The notes beneath the pieces were generated by a model that searched no databases, was not told the DNA's origin, and worked only from the letters and a program-made list of their open reading frames with translations. A stretch of 42,729 nt of DNA, taken from contig CAAFTZ010000093.1 of assembly GCA_900766055.1 (NCBI GenBank), positions 1 to 42,729 on the forward strand, read 5' to 3'. Numbering within the stretch: the stretch's first letter is position 1; every line of letters begins with the position of its first letter. The position numbers and the translations under genes were made by a program. Below, piece by piece: positions 8,891 to 15,947 of this stretch. This DNA comes from an uncultured Parasutterella sp. GTDB taxonomy: Bacteria > Pseudomonadota > Gammaproteobacteria > Burkholderiales > Burkholderiaceae_F.

Positions 8891-10153
8891 TTATTCCACG
8901 CGTTCACCGTGCAGACTGAGGTCCAGACCCATCCGCTCTTCTTCTGCGGAGACTCGGATACCGATCATGACATCAACGAGCTTCAAGAGAACATAAGTAA
9001 CAATCGATGCGTAGATGAGAGTGGCAATAACGCTTTCTGTCTGAACCCATACCTGTTCAAGAACCGACTTCATCGCAGAGCCCGTAATCGCCTCGGAAGC
9101 AAACACACCGGTCAGGATGGCACCCACAATGCCGCCGACACCGTGTACGCCGAAGGCGTCCAGCGAGTCATCGTAGCCCAGCCAATGCTTGAGTCGAGTG
9201 GCTCCGAAGTAGCATATAAAGCCGCCGCATAAGCCGATGAAAAGTGCCGGCGCCGGCTCGACAAATCCTGATGCCGGAGTAATCGCAACCAAACCGGCAA
9301 CCGCACCGGAAATAGCGCCCAACACTGTGAAACGCTTGTTTTCTATATATTCGCAGGCCATCCAAATCAGCGCTGCGGCAGCGGCGGCGATCTGAGAAAC
9401 CACGATAGCCATCACGGCGCGGCCGTCAGCAGCTAAGCCGGATCCGCCGTTAAAGCCAAACCAGCCGATCCACAGGAAGCAGGCACCGACCATAGCCAGA
9501 ATCAGGTTGTGCGGAGCCATGGCTTCTTTCCCGTAACCGATACGCTTGCCGAGCATTAAACAGGCCACTAAACCTGCGACACCGGCGTTGATATGTACAA
9601 CGGTACCGCCGGCATAGTCCAGAGCACCTGCAGCAGCGAGCCAGCCGTCCGGACCCCAAACCCAGTGGCAGATAGGCACGTAACAAAACAGAGACCAAAG
9701 CACCATGAAGAGGAACAGCGCCGAGAACTTCATGCGTTCGGCAAAGGCACCGCACATCAGTGCAGGCGTCAGAATGGCAAACGTCATCTGAAACATCATG
9801 AAGAGCATCTCGGGAATAGAGCCCTGCATCGTGTTAATGCCGATACCGTGCAGGAAAACTTTGTCAAAGCCGCCGATAAAGAAGTTGCCGTCGGTAAAAG
9901 CGAGAGAGTAACCGCAGACATACCAAACAATCGTAATCGAGCAGCAGATTGCAAAGCTCTGCATCACGACGGATAAAACGTTTTTCTTACGAACCATGCC
10001 GGCATAAAAAAGCGCAATGCCCGGGATTGTCATAAAGAGCACGAGTGTCGTTGCGACCATCATCCAGGACACGTCGGCTGCGTTCATTGCACTTTCTTCC
10101 GCCGCCCATGCCGCGGGAGAAAGCAGAGCTAAAAGTAAGGCTGTAAGTCTCAT
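8891..10153 (-). CDS. amtB: Ammonium transporter
   Basis: 420 residues: a cleavable signal peptide (LLALLSPAAWA), then about eleven membrane spans of the Amt/Rh family. Both pore histidines are in conserved context (VVHINAGVAGL and FGVHGVGGIVGA). It conducts ammonium/ammonia across the inner membrane and is blocked by the PII protein encoded just upstream. It overlaps glnK by 4 bp, giving the standard glnK-amtB operon, under the sigma-54 promoter at 10541-10557. Confidence 0.96.
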   Translation of the reverse strand: MRLTALLLALLSPAAWAAEESAMNAADVSWMMVATTLVLFMTIPGIALFYAGMVRKKNVLSVVMQSFAICCSITIVWYVCGYSLAFTDGNFFIGGFDKVFLHGIGINTMQGSIPEMLFMMFQMTFAILTPALMCGAFAERMKFSALFLFMVLWSLFCYVPICHWVWGPDGWLAAAGALDYAGGTVVHINAGVAGLVACLMLGKRIGYGKEAMAPHNLILAMVGACFLWIGWFGFNGGSGLAADGRAVMAIVVSQIAAAAAALIWMACEYIENKRFTVLGAISGAVAGLVAITPASGFVEPAPALFIGLCGGFICYFGATRLKHWLGYDDSLDAFGVHGVGGIVGAILTGVFASEAITGSAMKSVLEQVWVQTESVIATLIYASIVTYVLLKLVDVMIGIRVSAEEERMGLDLSLHGERVE

Positions 10154-10488
10154 AATGCACCTTCCCCTGTTTCACCTGTACGAATACGAACTACTTCTTC
10201 CAACGGCATCACAAAAATCTTGCCGTCGCCGATCTTTCCGGTGTTTGCCGCATTGCGGATCGTTTCTGTCGCAATGTCGATCAACCCGTCAGGGCATGCC
10301 GCCATAATTTGAACTTTCGGGAGAAAATCCACGACGTATTCCGCACCGCGGTACAGCTCCGTGTGGCCTTTTTGGCGTCCGAAACCTTTGACTTCCGTTA
10401 CCGTCATTCCGGTGATACCGATTTCAGTCAGCGCTTCTCTGACTTCATCGAGCTTGAAGGGTTTAAAAACCGCAAATATGAGTTTCAT
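10150..10488 (-). CDS. glnK: Nitrogen regulatory protein PII
   Basis: 112 residues, exact PII length. Tyr51, the uridylylation site, lies at the tip of the T-loop (TELYRGAEY). GDGKIFVMPLEEVVRIRTGE is the C-terminal PII signature. It senses 2-oxoglutarate and ATP/ADP and gates AmtB. The AGGAG ribosome site lies just upstream of the start. Confidence 0.96.
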   Translation of the reverse strand: MKLIFAVFKPFKLDEVREALTEIGITGMTVTEVKGFGRQKGHTELYRGAEYVVDFLPKVQIMAACPDGLIDIATETIRNAANTGKIGDGKIFVMPLEEVVRIRTGETGEGAL

Positions 10489-10540
10489 AAGGGCTCCTGA
10501 TTAGTTTGTTGTACGATCTCGTGGGATCTAACCATCACCA

Positions 10541-10557
10541 TGCATAATTCGTGCCAA
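10541..10557 (-). promoter_or_regulatory. Sigma-54 promoter of glnK-amtB
   Basis: On the minus strand TTGGCACGAATTATGCA matches the sigma-54 consensus: GG at -24 and GC at -12 with exactly 10 nt between them. It lies about 55 bp upstream of the glnK start. Confidence 0.88.
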
Positions 10558-10619
10558 CTTCTGAATATCTGAGCCTCAAAGATTCTCACTCTCAGGAAAG
10601 AAAAACCCTCGCCTAACCA

Positions 10620-10636
10620 AGCACCAATTCAGTGCA
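10620..10636 (-). promoter_or_regulatory. NtrC binding site upstream of glnK
   Basis: On the minus strand TGCACTGAATTGGTGCT, with GCAC-N7-GTGC symmetry, matches the enterobacterial NtrC site. It lies roughly 95 bp upstream of the predicted sigma-54 start, a typical enhancer distance. Confidence 0.82.
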
Positions 10637-10689
10637 CATTTGACCTAACCCCTTGCGTGAGTTAGGGCTTTTATCTGCGGTTTTTCCTC

Positions 10690-10724
10690 TTCACTTATGC
10701 TCCAACTTGGAGCATACTTAGAAT
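10690..10724 (+). promoter_or_regulatory. Palindromic operator within a promoter-like region
   Basis: ATGCTCCAA-C-TTGGAGCAT at 10697-10715 is a perfect 9-bp dyad with a 1-nt centre. It is flanked by a TTCACT -35-like hexamer (10690-10695) and -10-like hexamers (CATACT 10713-10718 or TAGAAT 10719-10724). The gene served would be the reductase starting at 10805. A dyad in the promoter spacer is the layout bound by MerR-family regulators, and a merR gene lies 1.8 kb downstream; the link is inference. Confidence 0.6.
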
Positions 10725-10804
10725 ACGGGCGCGGAGCCCCCGTATCCCACCGCACTTCCCTTCGGCTCTCGCCCTCTCCACCACGTCAAAAAAGGAGACG
10801 CAAA

Positions 10805-11512
10805 ATGAAAATTACCTGCCATATGATCATGTCCGTTGACGGTCGCCTGATTTCCAAATACTGGAGTCCTCTCTACAACGCTTCCTCCAGTGTCACAGAG
10901 GTTTATGAAGCCGCTGATGCAAAATTATCCGCAGACGGCTGGATCGTCGGACGCAAAACCATGGCCGAGTACGGCGCTGATGTCGTAGAAGAAAAAGAAC
11001 CGATGGAAGGCCACAAGACCATGCAGACGAATACGTTCATCGGTAAACGCGAAGGCAGGCCGCTTGCCGTCGTATTCGATATCCAAGGCCGCCTCCACTA
11101 CAAATCTCCGACACTTCCCAGCGGCGAACATATCGTTGCCGTCCTCGGAAGCCACGTCACTCGTGCTTATCAGAAAGAACTGGAAGAAATCGGCGTTTCC
11201 TACATCATGCGCACACCCGGTTCCAAACTTGAAGAAACACAGAGTGCCCTCAAACACCTCGAACACGATTTCAATGTAAAACACATGCTCCTCGAAGGCG
11301 GCGCCATTACTTGCGGCAACTTCCTTCAGATGGGGCTCGTTGATGAACTGAGCATGATTGTTTACCCGGGCCTTGACGGTGAATCCGATCATCCTTCCGT
11401 CATCGAATGCCAGGGTGTCGTCGAACCGCTCAAGAAGAATCGTTTGGAATTAATTGACTGCGAAACCGTCGGTTCCGGCTACGTTTGGCTGCGCTATAAC
11501 ATTCATCGCTAA
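10805..11512 (+). CDS. RibD C-terminal/dihydrofolate reductase-like NADPH reductase
   Basis: 235 residues. The frame is open upstream to 10697, but the ATG at 10805 is preferred because AAGGAG sits at 10792-10797 and the family N-terminus (MKITCHMIMSVDGRL) starts there; the upstream part covers the palindromic promoter region. The RibD_C fold signatures are visible: SVDGR near the N-terminus, GRKTM, LLEGGAITCGNFL and VDELSMIVYPGLDG. Family members reduce pterin- or flavin-precursor-like substrates with NADPH. As a stand-alone protein its substrate is unknown. It converges on the dehydrogenase gene and ends at a bidirectional terminator. Confidence 0.85.
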   Translation: MKITCHMIMSVDGRLISKYWSPLYNASSSVTEVYEAADAKLSADGWIVGRKTMAEYGADVVEEKEPMEGHKTMQTNTFIGKREGRPLAVVFDIQGRLHYKSPTLPSGEHIVAVLGSHVTRAYQKELEEIGVSYIMRTPGSKLEETQSALKHLEHDFNVKHMLLEGGAITCGNFLQMGLVDELSMIVYPGLDGESDHPSVIECQGVVEPLKKNRLELIDCETVGSGYVWLRYNIHR

Positions 11513-11546
11513 TCAGCTTCAAAGTTAAGCGATTAGCGCTAAAAAC

Positions 11547-11581
11547 AAAACCTCGGGAGATTTTCGGCCTTCCGAGGTTTT
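11547..11581. terminator. Bidirectional terminator
   Basis: AAAACCTCGG (11547-11556) pairs perfectly with CCGAGGTTTT (11572-11581). T-rich runs follow on both strands (TTTTCTGCTTTT on plus, TTTTGTTTTT on minus), between convergent genes. Confidence 0.88.
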
Positions 11582-11600
11582 CTGCTTTTCGAATCTGCGA

Positions 11601-12566
11601 TTAGTAACGTGTCCCCTGAACCACGACGTATTTGGCATCAATATCTTTTTTCAAATAGTTAACGAGGTTATTGGCCGCTGCGAAATTAGTTGCTTTGCTG
11701 TTCTCTGCGGTCGAAGTCGCGGAGTGCGGTGTCAGCAAGGCGTTCGAATAACGAGTCAGTACCGAATCCGTGCACGGTTCTTTCGGAAATACGTCAACTG
11801 CGCAGCCGCCCAGATGTCCGGAGGCCAACGCTTGAGCAAGCGCTTCCTCGTCAACCACCGGACCTCTGGCAATATTGATCAGAACCGAACCGGCCTTCAT
11901 CTGAGCAATGCATTCCTCGTTGAAAAGATGGAACGTCTGATCCGTAAGGGGCACTGCAGCGACAACGTAATCGCTTTCTTTGAGGAGCTCTTCCATCGAA
12001 ACGCTTTGCACGCCGTAAGCCGCATCATCAGCCGGATTCGGATGACGACAGAAATAAATTACTTTCATCCCGAAAGGCACTGCGCGTTTTGCCACTTCTG
12101 TTCCGATGCCGCCAAAACCGACGAGCCCTAAAGTGCGGTTCTTCGCACCCGGCATTAAGCGGCTGTTCCAGCTGTGGTCATGCATATCGGCGCTTTGCAG
12201 ATCAACACGCCGCGCAAAGTACAGGATATAAGCCATCACCTGTTCGGCAACCGCGCCTTCAACAAAGCCTTTGGTTCTTGTCAGTCCGATGCCTTCTTTG
12301 CGAAGTGCATCGAGATTAATCGCGTCGTAACCGATGCCGTTGCGGGAAATAAGCTTGAGGTTCGTTAAACGTGCGAGAAGCTCGGGACGATAGGTTTCTG
12401 TCCCGGCAATGATCGCATCGGCGTCTTCTACCACGGGATACAGAACGTCGTCAGGCGCACCGGCGCCGATACCCAGCCTGTTGCGCAGCGCAACTTCAAA
12501 ACCTTCAGACTCTAAATAGTGCTTCGCTTCTTCGCAAAAATCTTTTGTTGTAACGACGACTTTCAT
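11601..12566 (-). CDS. D-isomer-specific 2-hydroxyacid dehydrogenase (phosphoglycerate-dehydrogenase-like)
   Basis: 321 residues. NAD-binding Rossmann motif GLVGFGGIGTEVA in the middle, the catalytic Arg in LINIARGPVVDEEAL, the Glu in VFPKEP and the His in LTPHSATST near the C-terminus are all in place. It oxidises or reduces a D-2-hydroxy acid. It lacks a C-terminal ACT domain, so it is not the long regulated SerA form, and the true substrate is open. It starts 19 bp after the merR stop codon on the same strand, so it is probably co-transcribed with that regulator. Confidence 0.88.
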   Translation of the reverse strand: MKVVVTTKDFCEEAKHYLESEGFEVALRNRLGIGAGAPDDVLYPVVEDADAIIAGTETYRPELLARLTNLKLISRNGIGYDAINLDALRKEGIGLTRTKGFVEGAVAEQVMAYILYFARRVDLQSADMHDHSWNSRLMPGAKNRTLGLVGFGGIGTEVAKRAVPFGMKVIYFCRHPNPADDAAYGVQSVSMEELLKESDYVVAAVPLTDQTFHLFNEECIAQMKAGSVLINIARGPVVDEEALAQALASGHLGGCAVDVFPKEPCTDSVLTRYSNALLTPHSATSTAENSKATNFAAANNLVNYLKKDIDAKYVVVQGTRY

Positions 12567-12585
12567 TTAAGCCTCGAATTAATAA

Positions 12586-13053
12586 TTAGAACGTTTCTTC
12601 AGGACGGCAGATTCGATCGATTTTCTTCTTTATCTTGCGCAGTTTCTTGGGCATTGAAGCCGACGGCAGCTCTTCAACCGCTTCGATACTTCCCAGACGG
12701 ACAGCCTGTCGGTAGACCCAGTTTTCATACTGAAGGCGCTTTAATGTTTGCTTCTGCCGCTTAAGTTCCTCTTTGAACTTGACTTCTAGGTCGCTCAGGA
12801 TATCAGCGCGATCTTCCAGCGTCCTTTCTCCGGCGTGAAGGAGTTCAATAAAGTGAGATATCTCTTTAATAGACATCCCGCTTTGTTTAAGGCAGTCGAT
12901 CAGAAGCAAGACTTCGCAGTCTTTTGCTTCAAATTCGCGTGCACCCGAAGCCTTTCTTTTCACGCCGGGGATGAGCCCTTCCTTTTCGTAATAGCGAAGT
13001 GCAGAGGGCGCAATATTGAATTTCTTAGCAAGTTCTCCGATGGTGTAGCTCAT
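12586..13053 (-). CDS. MerR-family transcriptional regulator
   Basis: 155 residues. The N-terminal winged helix is clear (YTIGELAKKFNIAPSALRYYEKEGL), followed by a long coiled-coil dimerisation helix and a basic C-terminus. The metal-binding cysteine pattern of metal-type MerR proteins is absent, so it resembles the AdhR/NmlR-type group. The frame is open to a GTG at 13077, but the ATG at 13053 is chosen because the conserved domain begins there and AGGA (13065-13068) lies upstream. It likely controls the adjoining dehydrogenase and possibly the reductase at 10805. Confidence 0.88.
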   Translation of the reverse strand: MSYTIGELAKKFNIAPSALRYYEKEGLIPGVKRKASGAREFEAKDCEVLLLIDCLKQSGMSIKEISHFIELLHAGERTLEDRADILSDLEVKFKEELKRQKQTLKRLQYENWVYRQAVRLGSIEAVEELPSASMPKKLRKIKKKIDRICRPEETF

Positions 13054-13187
13054 GATTTTATTTTTCCTAAAGTGCACTTCTTATCCCTGCATTCTACCGA
13101 CCTTATGGGTTTGAACGGAACTTTACCTTCCTCTCTTGACGCTTTTTTTTGCCTCTAATTAAAAAAATAAATTTCGCTATTCCAATA

Positions 13188-13216
13188 TTGAATAACGTAA
13201 AATTTTTATGTATACT
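13188..13216 (+). promoter_or_regulatory. Sigma-70-type promoter of an unassigned transcript
   Basis: TTGAAT (13188-13193), 17-nt spacer, TATACT (13211-13216) in an AT-rich context. The predicted start is near 13223. The next annotated gene is over 300 bp downstream, past a strong terminator. Confidence 0.65.
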
Positions 13217-13222
13217 TATTCC

Positions 13223-13455
13223 TGTTCTGAACGAACCGATTGCGCCACCACCGCGATATTGCACAAGCAATCTTGGTTATTCAGATTCTGGAAACCGAAA
13301 CCCTCTGTTTGGGGTTGGAGTAATTGGGGTGCTCCACAAAACCTTACAGATGTTCGAAAGAAGCTTTTTGGGGAAAGCTGGCAACGGTTTTCCGAGCATG
13401 ATGTTCTCCTGCTCAATGCATCAAAACACCGGCCTGTGTCCTGGCCGGTGTTTTT
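13223..13455 (+). ncRNA. Candidate structured non-coding RNA, family not recognised
   Basis: A ~230-nt unit bounded by a good promoter and a strong terminator. Complementary segments inside suggest a branched fold: GATTGC (13238-13243) with GCAATC (13267-13272); GGAAACCG (13290-13297) with CGGTTTTCC (13385-13393), enclosing hairpins AACCC/GGGTT (13299-13316), GGAG/CTCC (13317-13335) and AGCTTT/AAAGCT (13362-13379). ORFs crossing it have no ribosome site and run through the terminator. I do not see the SRP RNA, tmRNA or common riboswitch consensus motifs. It may be a small RNA or a long attenuated leader of the gene at 13552. Confidence 0.45.
13423..13455 (+). terminator. Strong Rho-independent terminator
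   Basis: AAAACACCGGCC (13423-13434) pairs with GGCCGGTGTTTT (13443-13454) around an 8-nt loop, ending in a T run. No protein gene on the plus strand precedes it closely. Confidence 0.88.
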
Positions 13456-13551
13456 GTTTGTGCGTCCTGCTTCTTTTTTGAATTGATGAGTCTATCCGGC
13501 GCCTCTAGGCGATACACTAAAAAGACATCAACAAAACAACCGGAGAGGAAG

Positions 13552-14172
13552 ATGTTGAGAAGAACATTGTTAGCAGTGTCTGCCGCGTTCTCTGCAGGAG
13601 CAGCCTTTGCAGCCGATAAAGTCGGCATTCGTCCCGAAACCGTTCCGAGTTCAGCTGAGTATCCGCGTCTTCGAGCCGGAACCCAGCTCGATCATTTATA
13701 CGAGTCTATGCTTGCAAACGGATTTGGTATTAAGAATCCCAAAGCATCTTCCGATCTTCCCACCGTTGTCATCGTTTCTGATACGCAATGTCCTTGGTGC
13801 TCACGTCTTTGGAATGCAACGATGCCGCTCACCGACAAGGTTAACTTTGTTTGGTATCTGGTCCCCGTTCTAAGAGATCTCAGCATTTCTCAAGCGGCCA
13901 TGATTCTCTCCTCATCTAACCCTTGGGAAAAATACGGAGAACACGAACTCCACTTCAAAGACGCCGGGTTCAGAGGGTTAAATCCGGAAGGTATTCCTGT
14001 CGATCAAAAATATAGAGATGAAGTTTGGACCAATGCAAAAATCGCCCGCTGGTCCGGAGTGACATCTGTTCCGCTCGGTGTCTACAAAAATAAGGCGGGG
14101 AAATATATTCCTATTTTCTCGGGCTCTTCTACAGAACAAATAGAAGAAGTCGTTTTTGGAAAACCTAAATAA
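13552..14172 (+). CDS. Exported thioredoxin-fold (DsbC/DsbG-like) protein
   Basis: 206 residues. The ATG at 13552 follows GGAGAGGAAG and opens a classical signal peptide (MLRRTLLAVSAAFSAGAAFA), so the longer frame from 13483 is not used. The mature protein has a CPWC redox motif (Cys80-Cys83) in VIVSDTQCPWCSRLWN and a cis-proline-like SVPLGVY later, as in DsbC/DsbG-type disulfide isomerases or oxidases. The N-terminal dimerisation domain of DsbC looks short or diverged. It acts in the periplasm; the partner is unknown. The candidate RNA lies directly upstream. Confidence 0.82.
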   Translation: MLRRTLLAVSAAFSAGAAFAADKVGIRPETVPSSAEYPRLRAGTQLDHLYESMLANGFGIKNPKASSDLPTVVIVSDTQCPWCSRLWNATMPLTDKVNFVWYLVPVLRDLSISQAAMILSSSNPWEKYGEHELHFKDAGFRGLNPEGIPVDQKYRDEVWTNAKIARWSGVTSVPLGVYKNKAGKYIPIFSGSSTEQIEEVVFGKPK

Positions 14173-14385
14173 GCGATAGATTTAGGGTTATCCTTAAATC
14201 TCAATATGAGGGAGGATGGATTGAATATTTGTAACAGACTCCCCTCCAACTTATTGATAAAACAGTATTAAAATTAACCCACCAATTCGGTATTTTGGAT
14301 TAAGGGATGACCCTATCAAAAAAATGCAACTTATCGTAAAATCTCTCCTTGTTTGACAATTACTTGACTCATTCAGGAGAATCGA

Positions 14386-15846
14386 ATGCAAAAAATTCTT
14401 TTGGCCTCTTTAGTCTCCGCTGCTTTTGCAATGCCTGCAGTTGCAGCTGAACAAGCCGACGTCGTCATTATCGGCTCCGGCGGTGCAGGCCTCTCTGCTG
14501 CTGTTACAGCCCATGACCTCGGCAAAAAAGTTATCGTTCTTGAAAAAATGGCTATGGTCGGCGGCAACACAAACCGTGCAGCCGGCGGTCTGAACGCAGC
14601 CGAAACAAAGCCTCAGGCTAAACTCGGAATCAAAGATTCCATCGAGTCTCACTTCAACGACACCATCAAGGGCGGTCACTATCTCAACAACCCCGACCTT
14701 GACCACAAACTCACTGACAACGCCAAGTACTCTGTCGACTTCATTAACGACCTCGGCGGCGACCTGAACGACGTCGGCATGATGGCCGGTGCTTCTCAGA
14801 AACGCGCCCACCGTCCGACAGGCGGCGGTTTCGTCGGTGCTGAAGTTGTTAGAACACTCTACAAAGCTTCCAAAGACCGCAACATCGACATCCGTACGAT
14901 GGCTGACGCCCAGAAGCTGATCGTCAAAGACGGTAAAGTTGTCGGCGTTCAATTCAAACAGGGCAAGAAACCTGCTCAGATCGTCCACGCTAAGGCTGTT
15001 GTTATCGCTTCCGGCGGCTTCTCTGCCAACCAGGCTATGGTCGCTAAGATCGATCCGAAACTGAAAGGGTTCGCTACAACTAACCAGCCCGGCGCAACCG
15101 GTGACGGTATCATCATGGGCGAAAAGATCGGTGCTGCTACTGTTGACATGAAACAGATTCAGACTCACCCGACAGTTGTTCCCGGCAACGGCGAAATGAT
15201 CACTGAAGCTGTTCGCGGCAACGGTGCCATCCTCGTTAACAAGGAAGGCAAACGCTTCATCAACGAACTCCAGACTCGTGACGTCGTTTCTGCAGCCGAA
15301 CTGAAGCAGACTGACAAAGTCGGTTACCTCTTCTTCGATAACAGCGTTCGTAAGAGCCTGAAGGCTATCGAAACATACATCAAGAAGGGTCTCGTTACTG
15401 AAGGCAAGACACCTGAAGAACTCGCTCAGAAACTCGGCATCAACGCTGACAACCTGAAAGCCACTCTGGCTGACTACGCCAAGTTCCAGGCTGACAAGAA
15501 AGACGCTCAGTTCGGCCGTGCCGATATGCCGCGTCCTCTGACCGAAGCTCCTTACTACGCAGTTATGGTTACTCCGGCCGTCCACCACACAATGGGCGGT
15601 CTGAGAATCAACACTGAAGCTCAGGTTCTGAACCACAAGGGCAACGTTATCCCAGGTCTCTTCGCTGCCGGTGAAGTTACCGGCGGTGTCCACGGCGGCA
15701 ACCGTCTCGGCGGCAACGCTATGGCTGACATCGTGACATTCGGTCGTATCGCCGGCCGCAATGCTGCTGAGAACCCCACAGGAGTTATCATCCCGCGTGC
15801 TACACCTCCGCAGACAGCTGAAAAGCTCGCTCAGGAAGCTAAGTAA
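14386..15846 (+). CDS. Periplasmic FAD-dependent fumarate-reductase-like flavoprotein
   Basis: 486 residues. A signal peptide (cleavage near AVAA, residue 20-21) is followed directly by the FAD-binding Rossmann motif VVIIGSGGAGLSAAVTAHD, then VGGNTNRAAGG. The fumarate reductase/flavocytochrome c active-site blocks HPTVVPGNG, EAVRGNGAILVN, HHTMGGLRI and GGVHGGNRLGGNAMAD are present. Relatives reduce fumarate, urocanate or other enoates in the periplasm. There is no haem domain and no cytochrome gene next door, so an external electron donor is needed. Codon use is strongly biased compared with neighbours, suggesting high expression. The ribosome site CAGGAG lies upstream of the ATG. Confidence 0.9.
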   Translation: MQKILLASLVSAAFAMPAVAAEQADVVIIGSGGAGLSAAVTAHDLGKKVIVLEKMAMVGGNTNRAAGGLNAAETKPQAKLGIKDSIESHFNDTIKGGHYLNNPDLDHKLTDNAKYSVDFINDLGGDLNDVGMMAGASQKRAHRPTGGGFVGAEVVRTLYKASKDRNIDIRTMADAQKLIVKDGKVVGVQFKQGKKPAQIVHAKAVVIASGGFSANQAMVAKIDPKLKGFATTNQPGATGDGIIMGEKIGAATVDMKQIQTHPTVVPGNGEMITEAVRGNGAILVNKEGKRFINELQTRDVVSAAELKQTDKVGYLFFDNSVRKSLKAIETYIKKGLVTEGKTPEELAQKLGINADNLKATLADYAKFQADKKDAQFGRADMPRPLTEAPYYAVMVTPAVHHTMGGLRINTEAQVLNHKGNVIPGLFAAGEVTGGVHGGNRLGGNAMADIVTFGRIAGRNAAENPTGVIIPRATPPQTAEKLAQEAK

Positions 15847-15871
15847 TTCTGAGTAGTTACTAAAACTGCAG

Positions 15872-15897
15872 CGCCCGTCAGAAATGGCGGGCGTTTT
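15872..15897 (+). terminator. Rho-independent terminator after the flavoprotein gene
   Basis: CGCCCGTC (15872-15879) pairs with GGCGGGCG (15886-15893, one G-T pair), followed by TTTT. Confidence 0.85.
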
Positions 15898-15947
15898 GTT
15901 TGCGTCAGTCTCTCGACCTGTGGGGAATCAAAAGTTTTGACTCCGTC

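Noticed and set aside
13149..13486. Two overlapping plus-strand ORFs (13149-13481 and 13208-13486)
   Set aside because: They run through the strong terminator at 13423-13455, lack ribosome sites and have no protein-like conservation pattern that I recognise; the RNA explanation fits better.
14353..14381. TTGACA at 14353-14358 as the -35 of the flavoprotein promoter
   Set aside because: At a 17-bp spacing the -10 position falls on the ribosome-binding site, leaving no room for a leader; a TAAAAT at 14337-14342 is at least as plausible, and no clear FNR site was found.
14410..15693. 427-codon open frame on the minus strand
   Set aside because: Antisense shadow of the highly biased flavoprotein gene.
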